Below are positions 1 to 5,529 of a DNA stretch of 5,529 nucleotides, piece after piece. The stretch covers positions 16,033 through 21,561 of the forward strand of contig PAZI01000024.1 of assembly GCA_002715545.1 (NCBI GenBank), given 5' to 3'. The notes beneath the pieces are model-generated. The model worked only from the letters and a program-made list of their open reading frames with translations. It searched no databases and had not been told where the DNA came from. A program made the translations under genes and the position numbers. The stretch's first letter is position 1. Every line of letters starts with the position of its first letter. The stretch comes from Methanobacteriota archaeon. GTDB lineage: Archaea; Thermoplasmatota; Poseidoniia; Poseidoniales; SP79.

Positions 1-3000
1 GTGATATACCACGCATGACCCTTCAGATCATCACCAATATCAACATCCTGCCAAGCGCTTGTTGTGGCCTGATTGACTGAATCATATTCAGGACAATCAA
101 CAACGATTCTCTTGTAGATTGACAGAATCTCAGAATCATTGAGTGAGGTGTTCCATATCATGACTTCATCGACAAGGCCTTGATAGTAAGTTGAGCCCGC
201 GCGATTCACACCGAACTTGAACAATTGGATATCATCGATACTCTCGTCAGGCATTGCAGTGGTGCGAACGTGACGGCCATTCAGGAACTGCTTCATTGAA
301 TCGTTCTCAAAGGTCACCGCAAGATGTGTCCAAATCCCTGCTTCAACCGTCCCAAACTTGTGAGAAACATTGTTTCGAACCTCCCAGTCACCATTCGAAC
401 CACCACTGAAATGAATCTGAAACGAATGATCATCCCCCGCAACATCACTGACGGCAATGGCGGATGCGAATTGTTTCTGACTGGAATTATCTGTCTTGAC
501 CCACATCGAGAGACTGAAATCACCATTCCAATCTGAGACATCGACTTCAGCGTATTCATCAATACCATCGAAGTGGTAGGCTTTTCCATCAACACCTGCC
601 ACCCAATTGCTCCCAGGAGAGGAGCCATAGAGAGTCAGATTAGCTCCCGATACTGAATCAGCGATAGAAACTCCATTCCCTTCATCGAAGGTCCAATGAT
701 GAACGAGGGCATCCGATTGAACAATACTGCCACCACCAACGGTCCAGTACTGATTGGCAATGATAGTCTTGGTCATGTTCGGACCGGTCCAACTCAGACC
801 AACACCTGCACCCCCTCCCCATTCAAACATCTCGATTCGAACATGGTACTGACCTGCCTCATACCAAGTGGGATTGGAGGAAACCTCAGAATAGCCATGG
901 GTGCCACCATGATCTATGATTTCCACACCATCGAGCCAGAGCATCGAACCATCATCACTACCCAGATGAAACGTCCAGTTCCCAGCCTCAGGTATAGTGA
1001 GATATCCTGTATATCTAACTGAGAAATGGTCCTTGAAGCGGTCATCGAGACCTGCCCACGTGTTAGAAGTACTCACGTGATTAATGACAGGCTCGATTCG
1101 GAAGAAATCCGACACCCGTCCTGTCAGATTCGGCATCGTGTTGGAATTGAAGGAGAAACCTGTGTTATCGAAATATTCTGCGAGTAAGCCCGAGGTTGAT
1201 GCAGCACTCCCTGTCGTACAGACATCATTGTTCAGAACTCCTTCAAGCGCAGCACCGCCATCTTTCTTCACCACAGTCTGCCTTGACCACTCAAAGGTCT
1301 CTTCGCCAGAAAGCGGGGGTGGTACACATGACCAATATCTGGCGCCCGCCAACCAAGCGCTATCAGCGGTATCGAATCCTGCATTGAGTAACTGATTGCT
1401 GGACCAAGATCCATCGTTCGAACCCCACGAAGCATAGGCTATCACATTGCTCAGATTGGTGACGAAATCCGACCCCTCATCAAAGTGCACCGGAAGATTC
1501 AGCGTCTCATTCAGCGAGGTGTTGGCCACATACAGATCATCATTCCAATACTTGTATCCTGAATCGTTACGATTGGTAGCCAGATCGAGAACGAACTGTC
1601 CCCTCTGTCCCAGAGAATTATTCGTCTTCTCAATCAAACCAAGAGCAGTATCAATTGTGTATCCTGTCAAACGTGTCACAAGATAGAATCCATGTTCAGT
1701 TCTGGAGAATGATTCGTAACGACCTCCGTTCAGAGGGCCATATGAATGATCGAACCACCAATCCTGCCCAATGTTGGAATCAAAGGTGCCACCAATCAGG
1801 GAAATCTCACTATCAAAGGATGCCTTGTCATCCCCCCCATTGATTCGCAGAGGAATTCCTTTTGTCGTCACAAGGTGATTCAACTCAGCACTACGATTTG
1901 ATTCTGAGAGCCAAAGACGGAGAGGGTCTGCGAAATAGGTGTTGAACTGGTCGCGGTTGATCGTCTCGCCCGTCGGTGTAGATGCATGATCGAAGAGGAA
2001 AACGTGACTAAGGGGAATCTCACGAGCCGTAACGAAAGCCCATCCAATGGTCCGACTCGCATCACTCCTGTTATTGATCAGGACGGCAACATCACTGTAA
2101 TCCATCAGACTGTTCTGAGTGAAGCCCTCAGGTACGGCAATCTCACGGCCCGTCAGGTTCCAAGGGTCGATCTCTACCGAAGGAGCACCCCACGGATATG
2201 CAAAGGCAGTTGTCTCATTGAACACAGTGGCATCAGCGGCCTGTTGAAGAGCGAGTAGGACATCACTGGCAAGGCCAAGGCCGCCATCGGAGAGACCAAC
2301 TGTCGGCTGACCAGTCAATGAAGCGTGAAGAACACATGCAGCCAGATATGACCCACGTGGAGAGGGGTGACTACCATCACTAGCGTACAAGGAATGGAAG
2401 AGCGTACCAGCATCAGTAGGCGCACCCCCACTTCTGACAATCGCATCATGGATATGCCTGAAGGCTAGGCCTACAGGAGCTACAAAGATCGCTCGCTCAT
2501 CAGTGGACGCTGCTTCAGCAAAGGCGAGATATCCATGCTCAAGATTGGCCTGCATCGTAGAAAAATCGGGATTGAGAGTTGGATGGCCCGCATCACCATC
2601 ACGGCGACCCCATGTCATCATCAACATCGTCACGGCTCCTGCTTCCTCGATCTGTGCATCGAGGCTGATTACTGCACTTCTACTCGCCTGCCACATGGGT
2701 TCACTTTCTGGGAAGGATGGGATCTGACTCTGGTCCTGGAGCACCACTACATCGAGACTAGGACTCTCTGTCAGAGCGAGGTTCCAAGGGTCTGCAGAAG
2801 TGGTTGCTCGGTTAGCGTGCTGTTCAAGGCGCATGCCACCTGAAGCAAGGCGTGTAACGTTGTTACTCAGACCAATATCTTCGAACGTCGCTGCAACACG
2901 TTGTTCGAGGTCATTCTGATAGGTGTATGAATTCCCCATCAGAACAATGTCCATGACACCATCACTCGGAGATTCGGCACCAGAAGGAAGGTGTTCGAAA

Positions 3001-3104
3001 GGAGGGATGTCCACCTGAGACGGAGTATCAATGGCGGTTAACAGAGTTGAGGCAAGGAAGAGCAAGACAATCCCAAGGGCAGACCGTCCCAAACCTCTGT
3101 TCAT
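1..3104 (-). CDS. Large secreted multidomain protein: SGNH-hydrolase-like, TIGR03790-like, PA14-like and LamG-like domains (C-terminus off window)
   Basis: Reading the minus strand from ATG at 3104 gives 1034 codons without a stop, running off the window edge. An in-frame TGA lies four codons upstream (3114-3116), so this is the first possible ATG. Residues 1-24 look like a signal peptide (N-R-G-L-G-R, then a Leu/Val/Ile core, ending L-L-T-A), so the product is probably exported. Residues about 51-270 resemble an SGNH/DUF4886-type hydrolase: G-N-S at 57-59 (candidate nucleophile Ser59), S-G-G at 88-90, L-Q-D-Q-S at 122-126, and D-G-S-H-P-S at 243-248 (candidate Asp243/His246). Residues about 335-600 resemble the TIGR03790 family (function unknown), with T-K-G-I-P-L-R at 414-420 and S-F-D-S-E at 429-433. 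Residues about 639-785 look like PA14 (L-L-A-E-Y-F-D, then G-S-D-D-G-S-M-L-W-L-D-G), and about 798-1000 like LamG (H-H-W-T-F-D-E-G, H-F-D-G, L-V-D-E-V-M-I-W-N). About 18 N-x-S/T sequons occur. PA14 and LamG domains usually bind glycans; I infer a surface enzyme acting on esters or acetylated polysaccharide. Substrate unknown. Confidence 0.9.
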   Translation of the reverse strand, partial: MNRGLGRSALGIVLLFLASTLLTAIDTPSQVDIPPFEHLPSGAESPSDGVMDIVLMGNSYTYQNDLEQRVAATFEDIGLSNNVTRLASGGMRLEQHANRATTSADPWNLALTESPSLDVVVLQDQSQIPSFPESEPMWQASRSAVISLDAQIEEAGAVTMLMMTWGRRDGDAGHPTLNPDFSTMQANLEHGYLAFAEAASTDERAIFVAPVGLAFRHIHDAIVRSGGAPTDAGTLFHSLYASDGSHPSPRGSYLAACVLHASLTGQPTVGLSDGGLGLASDVLLALQQAADATVFNETTAFAYPWGAPSVEIDPWNLTGREIAVPEGFTQNSLMDYSDVAVLINNRSDASRTIGWAFVTAREIPLSHVFLFDHASTPTGETINRDQFNTYFADPLRLWLSESNRSAELNHLVTTKGIPLRINGGDDKASFDSEISLIGGTFDSNIGQDWWFDHSYGPLNGGRYESFSRTEHGFYLVTRLTGYTIDTALGLIEKTNNSLGQRGQFVLDLATNRNDSGYKYWNDDLYVANTSLNETLNLPVHFDEGSDFVTNLSNVIAYASWGSNDGSWSSNQLLNAGFDTADSAWLAGARYWSCVPPPLSGEETFEWSRQTVVKKDGGAALEGVLNNDVCTTGSAASTSGLLAEYFDNTGFSFNSNTMPNLTGRVSDFFRIEPVINHVSTSNTWAGLDDRFKDHFSVRYTGYLTIPEAGNWTFHLGSDDGSMLWLDGVEIIDHGGTHGYSEVSSNPTWYEAGQYHVRIEMFEWGGGAGVGLSWTGPNMTKTIIANQYWTVGGGSIVQSDALVHHWTFDEGNGVSIADSVSGANLTLYGSSPGSNWVAGVDGKAYHFDGIDEYAEVDVSDWNGDFSLSMWVKTDNSSQKQFASAIAVSDVAGDDHSFQIHFSGGSNGDWEVRNNVSHKFGTVEAGIWTHLAVTFENDSMKQFLNGRHVRTTAMPDESIDDIQLFKFGVNRAGSTYYQGLVDEVMIWNTSLNDSEILSIYKRIVVDCPEYDSVNQATTSAWQDVDIGDDLKGHAWYI
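3033..3104 (-). other. Predicted signal peptide of the large minus-strand protein
   Basis: Codons 1-24 encode a short basic N-terminus (Arg3, Arg7), a hydrophobic core from Ala9 to about Leu22, and a plausible cleavage after Ala24 in L-L-T-A followed by I-D-T. This matches a Sec-type signal. No lipobox cysteine is present, so I see no sign of a lipoprotein. The signal also supports the chosen start codon. Confidence 0.75.
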
Positions 3105-3112
3105 CAGAGCTA

Positions 3113-3131
3113 TTCAATCGCATTGATTGAA
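3113..3131. promoter_or_regulatory. Inverted repeat (7-5-7) just upstream of the minus-strand gene
   Basis: TTCAATC at 3113-3119 and GATTGAA at 3125-3131 are perfect inverted copies around a 5-base centre (GCATT). The element begins 8 bases before the ATG at 3104, where the 5' end of a short leader or a promoter-proximal operator would sit. It could bind a dimeric regulator. With only 7-base arms in an AT-leaning region, chance is a real alternative. Confidence 0.3.
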
Positions 3132-3157
3132 GAGAGTGTCGTTTCGGTGTGTTGGTG

Positions 3158-3176
3158 ATGAGGTCCCAAACCTCAT
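3158..3176. promoter_or_regulatory. Inverted repeat (7-5-7) in the divergent intergenic region
   Basis: ATGAGGT at 3158-3164 and ACCTCAT at 3170-3176 are perfect inverted copies around CCCAA. It has the same 7-5-7 geometry as the repeat at 3113-3131 but different arm sequences. It lies about 25-43 bases before the plus-strand start, so a bound protein could overlap that gene's promoter. It could also form an RNA hairpin if transcription starts upstream. Function not shown. Confidence 0.3.
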
Positions 3177-3193
3177 ATTCATTCAATTGATTG
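3174..3193 (+). promoter_or_regulatory. Possible promoter element and palindrome before the plus-strand operon
   Basis: The AT-rich stretch CATATTCATT (3174-3183) is centred about 22-26 bases before the ATG at 3201. That is where an archaeal TATA box would sit for a leaderless transcript. It is followed by the perfect palindrome TCAATTGA (3183-3190) within ATTCAATTGATTG. This is only a positional argument: the element is a weak match to any TATA consensus, and I see no convincing bacterial -35/-10 pair. Confidence 0.25.
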
Positions 3194-3200
3194 GCAGGGT

Positions 3201-3734
3201 ATGGAGCCGAGCGCCGGCGTAGGGACCGCAATATCAGCCGTGCGGGCAGTTTTCACCGCATATGCCGGCTATGAAAAGGGCCGTATCGTCGATACAGACC
3301 GTGGAATCCGTGAAGAGGTGCGAAGAAGGGCAACAATGGTACGACAGCACCTCGATGGAATTCACGACACAGCTCATCGAGAACGACAGCGCAATCTGAG
3401 AGAAGCTGTGAAGCAGGCTGTCGAAGTACTCGACGCTGTCGCAGACGATGCAGGTACAAGTGTTTCAGCGATGCCGAAATCCAAACATGAAGCTGCTCAC
3501 AGTTTGAAGAAAAAGGACCTCAAATCATTGGTTCAGCATGATTTTGATACGTTGACGAGACTTGTAGAATGCACCCGTAGCGCCAATGAAATCGCAGATG
3601 GTCAAGCAAAAGGGCAGGACGAAGCAGACCTTGTCAGCGCGACGAAATCATTGCGCCAGAAGGCACAAGGCATTCGAAACCATTTTCGAGAGAGAAACAT
3701 GATTCTCGATGGTGTTGCATCTCGAAGGAGGTAA
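3201..3734 (+). CDS. Unrecognised 177-residue charged, mostly helical protein
   Basis: I do not recognise this family. The first ATG after the in-frame stop at 3159-3161 is at 3201. No Shine-Dalgarno sequence is spaced for it (GGG at 3197-3199 is too close), so translation may be leaderless. Residues about 5-24 form a mildly hydrophobic helix rich in Ala, Val and Ile, broken by Arg15. It is too polar for a confident membrane anchor but could be amphipathic. The rest is rich in Arg, Lys, Glu, Asp and Gln with long helical stretches (about 33-83, 93-130 and 140-168). There is a single cysteine (Cys124), no zinc site, no nucleotide-binding motif and no visible catalytic set. The protein ends G-V-A-S-R-R-R. 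Its stop lies inside the Shine-Dalgarno of the SPFH-like gene, so the two are almost surely co-translated. I infer a structural or regulatory partner of that protein, for example a coiled-coil binder. Confidence 0.85.
   Translation: MEPSAGVGTAISAVRAVFTAYAGYEKGRIVDTDRGIREEVRRRATMVRQHLDGIHDTAHRERQRNLREAVKQAVEVLDAVADDAGTSVSAMPKSKHEAAHSLKKKDLKSLVQHDFDTLTRLVECTRSANEIADGQAKGQDEADLVSATKSLRQKAQGIRNHFRERNMILDGVASRRR
3725..3732 (+). promoter_or_regulatory. Strong Shine-Dalgarno sequence that sets the start of the SPFH-like gene
   Basis: AAGGAGGT is nearly a full complement of the 16S rRNA 3' end. Its GGAGG core ends 7 bases before the ATG at 3739. It overlaps the stop codon TAA (3732-3734) of the preceding gene, so ribosomes finishing that gene land on this site (translational coupling). 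It decides the start: an in-frame ATG at 3709 lies upstream of the site, inside the previous gene, and has no such signal. Confidence 0.85.
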
Positions 3735-3738
3735 GTAC

Positions 3739-5178
3739 ATGGCAAGAGACAAGACATTTGTATGGCGCAATCAACCCCATCTAATCGCATCTTATCACCT
3801 CGATAAGAGCGTCCACAAGAAGGCAGAGGTGACTCTGGAGCCCCACGAGATCTGCATCGTCCTAGAGAATGGCCGAATCGTCGGAGCAGCCACCCAGACT
3901 AAAATGGAAGTCAATCCCAAGGTGGGCTCTCTGAAGCGAATCTTTGGGAAAAGAAACCCGCGACGAGCCTTCCTGTTCGCCCACACTGGTCCTCACGACG
4001 TTCTGATGAGCGTGAAAGGAAGAACCCAAGATGGGCATGTGATCAACAGCCTCGTTGTTATTCGCGTAGAGTTAGAGCGAGAAGAAGTCGCCCGACTACT
4101 ACATCTAATCACCCCAGAAAGGACCACGATCTCATCGGCTGATTTCTCTAGACATCTCACGCACGAGGCTGAGACGCTCATCAATCAACAGATCACGAGT
4201 CACATGACCCTTGAAGCCCTACGCAGTGATGCCATGCTGGCGGATGACCTTGAAGCAACGATTGCAAGTGGGCTTAGGGCTCCTATGGCAGCACTTGGCC
4301 TACGCTTACGCGGGGCATACGCTTCATGGGATGAGACCGAGCATGAGAAGGTGATCAACATGCGCCAAGACCTCGAAGTTTTCCGTGAGAAGGATACCAT
4401 CCTCGATGAAAAGCAATCCTTGGAAGCGCAGCGTATCCTCAATAACCGGCTCAAGGAGATTGAATTGAATCACAACCTACGTGTCGCCGAAATGTCGGCT
4501 GTGGCTCGCGCACAAATAGGGTCGCAACTGGCTCAACTAGAAGCACAGAAAGAACTCGATCAAGCCCGATGGGACACTGTACGTGCCCAGCAACTCCGAG
4601 TTGCAGAACATGAGAACGAACTCGCAGCAATCAAGCGCAAGGAAACCCTCGAAGTTGGCAAGGACGAAATCGAACTCATGCGGCTCAATCTCGAAACGGA
4701 GGCTCTGCGACATCAGGCTAACGACGAACGACTCGACGTAGGTCTGCGGCAAGAGAAAATGGCCCAATTGCAACGTTTGGAAATTCAAAGAGCAGAGGCT
4801 GAACAATCATTGGAGATTCAGCGACAGGCGTTCGAGCTTGAAGACGAACGGGCACAAGCTGCCTTTGAGCGAGAACAGGCCTCGGCTGACGCCGATCAAC
4901 AACGAACCATGGAATTATTTGGAGAGGTACAGAAACGCAAGATGGAACGAAAGGCACAGGAGGCAGAGCGGGAACAGGATCGGCTGAGTGCCTCACAAGC
5001 AGGTTCCGACAAGATTGTCGATACCCTCGCTCAAATCGCTGCTGGGAGCAAAGACAGCGAAGTTGCCATGGAAGCGCTCAAGCAGTTAGGAAATCTACGA
5101 CAAGCAGATGTCCAAGCACAATCAGACGCCTATGTCGAAAGTTCTTCATCATCAGAGGATGACCCAAAAAAAATCTGA
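3739..5178 (+). CDS. SPFH/band-7-like protein with long coiled coil
   Basis: The product is 479 residues from ATG 3739, chosen for its Shine-Dalgarno. Residues about 29-198 read like a divergent SPFH (band 7) domain: a beta-rich start (V-T-L-E-P-H-E-I-C-I-V-L-E-N-G), G-R-T-Q-D-G-H-V-I-N-S-L-V-V-I-R-V-E-L at 94-112, helices at about 132-180 (T-L-I-N-Q-Q-I-T-S-H), then G-L-R-L-R-G-A-Y-A-S-W at 187-197, where the family usually has the last strand. Residues about 200-420 are a nearly unbroken heptad-like coiled coil rich in Glu, Gln, Arg and Leu. A helical segment (421-462) and an acidic, serine-rich tail (S5-E-D-D-P-K-K-I) follow. There is no transmembrane segment, so it is probably cytosolic or peripheral. 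SPFH proteins usually form oligomeric rings or scaffolds; I infer a scaffold here. The overall resemblance is to YdjI/virion-core-like SPFH proteins, but the match is by eye. The stop codon follows an A8 run where a -1 shift would extend the protein. Confidence 0.85.
   Translation: MARDKTFVWRNQPHLIASYHLDKSVHKKAEVTLEPHEICIVLENGRIVGAATQTKMEVNPKVGSLKRIFGKRNPRRAFLFAHTGPHDVLMSVKGRTQDGHVINSLVVIRVELEREEVARLLHLITPERTTISSADFSRHLTHEAETLINQQITSHMTLEALRSDAMLADDLEATIASGLRAPMAALGLRLRGAYASWDETEHEKVINMRQDLEVFREKDTILDEKQSLEAQRILNNRLKEIELNHNLRVAEMSAVARAQIGSQLAQLEAQKELDQARWDTVRAQQLRVAEHENELAAIKRKETLEVGKDEIELMRLNLETEALRHQANDERLDVGLRQEKMAQLQRLEIQRAEAEQSLEIQRQAFELEDERAQAAFEREQASADADQQRTMELFGEVQKRKMERKAQEAEREQDRLSASQAGSDKIVDTLAQIAAGSKDSEVAMEALKQLGNLRQADVQAQSDAYVESSSSSEDDPKKI
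5154..5159 (+). promoter_or_regulatory. Purine-rich, Shine-Dalgarno-like element upstream of the A8 run
   Basis: AGAGGA sits inside the SPFH-like gene, ending 6 bases before the A run. In bacterial frameshift sites such as dnaX, an internal Shine-Dalgarno about 10 bases upstream of the slippery heptamer helps a -1 shift. This element is weaker and slightly closer. It could equally be incidental. An out-of-frame ATG overlaps its end (5159-5161) and heads a 7-codon frame that stops at 5180-5182. Confidence 0.3.
5166..5173 (+). other. A8 run containing a slippery A-AAA-AAA heptamer (candidate -1 frameshift site)
   Basis: Eight consecutive A bases include the heptamer A-AAA-AAA (5166-5172). In the frame of the SPFH-like gene the codons are CCA AAA AAA ATC TGA, so two tandem AAA codons stand just before the stop. 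A one-base backward slip on them gives AAA AAA AAT CTG ATT, which enters the open frame that continues to the window end. This is the X-XXY-YYZ pattern with the phase needed. A8 is also long enough for RNA polymerase slippage, as in Thermus dnaX, and is a typical place for assembly indels. Confidence 0.5.
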
Positions 5179-5529
5179 TTAGAGATTCGGTCACAGACCT
5201 TGAGATAGACCAAATCGAAGGAATCACGGCAAAGGATTCTGTTGTCACCATCAATGTTGGTGGCAAACATGGACCAGAGAGCCTCCAAGCATCATTGGAT
5301 CGATATCGCCGAAGGTTGCGAAATCTTTCGAAAGGGAGGGATAGAAATTCGGCGAAGGAACTTGACAGCACCATCGATGAGATTCGACGACTCTCAATGG
5401 ATGCAATCGCTGCAAGATTGCCTGCCAATGCCGCAGAGTACAGCGCTTTGTGTGCTTTGGGACATCGTTATCGGGGACGCTTGGAAGCAATGACGGCTGC
5501 CTTGCAAGAGGCTTTCAATTCAGATCCTA
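5172..5529 (+). CDS. Open -1-frame extension or separate downstream gene, C-terminus off window
   Basis: The frame starting AAT (5172) is open for 119 codons plus one base to the window end, while both other plus-strand frames stop within the first few dozen bases. It is also open a little upstream, to a TGA at 5160-5162. It lacks ATG, GTG or TTG near its start: the first TTG is at 5295 and the first ATG at 5397. So it is best read as an extension of the SPFH-like gene by frameshift, or as a gene whose start is lost through an indel. The first 35 residues include D-Q-I-E-G-I-T-A-K-D-S-V-V-T-I-N-V-G-G, beta-like and glycine-bounded. Then come Arg-rich helices (S-L-D-R-Y-R-R-R-L-R-N-L, about 41-52) and helical segments at 63-86 and 88-115. 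The end (A-L-G-H-R-Y ... A-L-Q-E-A-F-N-S-D-P) resembles a degenerate TPR repeat, which is tentative. Function unknown. An ATT overlapping the stop (5178-5180) could be a rare start but has no Shine-Dalgarno. Confidence 0.65.
5184..5216 (+). other. Possible RNA stem-loop downstream of the slippery run
   Basis: GATTCGGTC (5184-5192) and GACCAAATC (5208-5216) can pair as nine positions with one C-A mismatch, around a 15-base loop. The stem begins 11 bases after the slippery heptamer ends at 5172. Stimulatory stems in bacterial -1 sites usually lie about 5-9 bases downstream, so this one is a little far and only moderately stable. A smaller alternative pairing (GGTC 5189-5192 with GACC 5196-5199) competes with it. 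Confidence 0.3.

Noticed and set aside
314..2843. Many short plus-strand open frames (for example 696-1022, 1084-1395, 2535-2843) and a minus-strand one at 1880-2065
   Set aside because: They lie opposite or out of frame within the 1034-codon minus-strand frame, have no ribosome sites, and their translations show no domain or natural composition. They are shadows.
3709..3738. Alternative upstream start (ATG 3709) for the SPFH-like gene
   Set aside because: It lies inside the previous gene with no Shine-Dalgarno, and the ten extra residues are partly encoded by the ribosome binding site itself. ATG 3739 has a near-perfect site at the right distance.
3253..4996. Minus-strand open frames opposite the helical and SPFH-like genes
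   Set aside because: They arise from the charged, Glu/Arg-rich codon use of the plus-strand genes. Their translations are Ser/Arg/Leu-rich with no recognisable feature.
4370..5000. Repeated Glu/Gln/Arg-rich codons in the coiled coil as a DNA repeat
   Set aside because: The similarity is at the level of heptad composition. I saw no exact direct repeat units of a length suggesting tandem duplication.
5178..5180. ATT overlapping the TGA stop as an ordinary start of the downstream gene
   Set aside because: ATT starts are very rare (infC is the known case) and there is no Shine-Dalgarno in the A-rich stretch before it. Kept only as a lesser alternative.
5078..5493. Open frames at 5078-5428 (minus), 5251-5490 (minus) and 5242-5493 (plus)
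   Set aside because: They overlap the SPFH-like C-terminus and the downstream frame, lack ribosome sites and have low-plausibility sequences. The frame beginning at 5172 is longer, stays open to the edge and has helix-forming composition.
1..5529. tRNA, rRNA, CRISPR, insertion sequence or attachment site
   Set aside because: No cloverleaf, no regularly spaced repeats, no transposase frame and no terminal inverted repeats were seen; the window is almost fully coding.

Overview
The window holds one very large secreted protein on the minus strand, and a divergent, tightly packed gene cluster on the plus strand. Both outer genes run off the window. Nearly all of it is coding: the only real intergenic stretch is the 96 bases between the two divergent start codons (3105-3200).

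Minus strand, 3104 down to 1. A single uninterrupted frame of 1034 codons has no stop before the window edge. It starts with a signal peptide and continues with an SGNH-hydrolase-like domain, a region resembling the TIGR03790 family, a PA14-like domain and a LamG/concanavalin-like domain. It looks like a large exported, carbohydrate- or polymer-directed surface protein whose C-terminus lies outside the window.

Plus strand, 3201 to the end. First comes a 177-residue charged helical protein that I do not recognise. Four bases after its stop is a 479-residue protein with an SPFH/band-7-like N-terminal half and a coiled coil of about 220 residues. Its Shine-Dalgarno sequence overlaps the stop codon of the gene before it. 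Then follows an open frame (5172 to the end, at least 119 codons) with no ordinary start codon near its beginning. That frame is the -1 frame relative to the SPFH gene, and the switch falls exactly on an A-AAA-AAA heptamer two codons before the SPFH gene's stop. The most interesting possibility here is that frameshifting (ribosomal or transcriptional) on this A8 run makes two products: a short SPFH/coiled-coil protein and a longer one with an extra C-terminal domain. An assembly indel in the A run is the main competing explanation.

Organism: G+C is mid-range by eye. Neither divergent first gene has a usable Shine-Dalgarno sequence, whereas the internal gene has a near-perfect one. That pattern is common where leaderless transcripts are frequent, as in many archaea and some bacteria. 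An AT-rich element about 24 bases before the plus-strand start would suit an archaeal TATA position. I lean weakly towards an uncultured archaeon but cannot exclude a bacterium. No tRNA, rRNA, CRISPR array, insertion sequence or clear intrinsic terminator was found.
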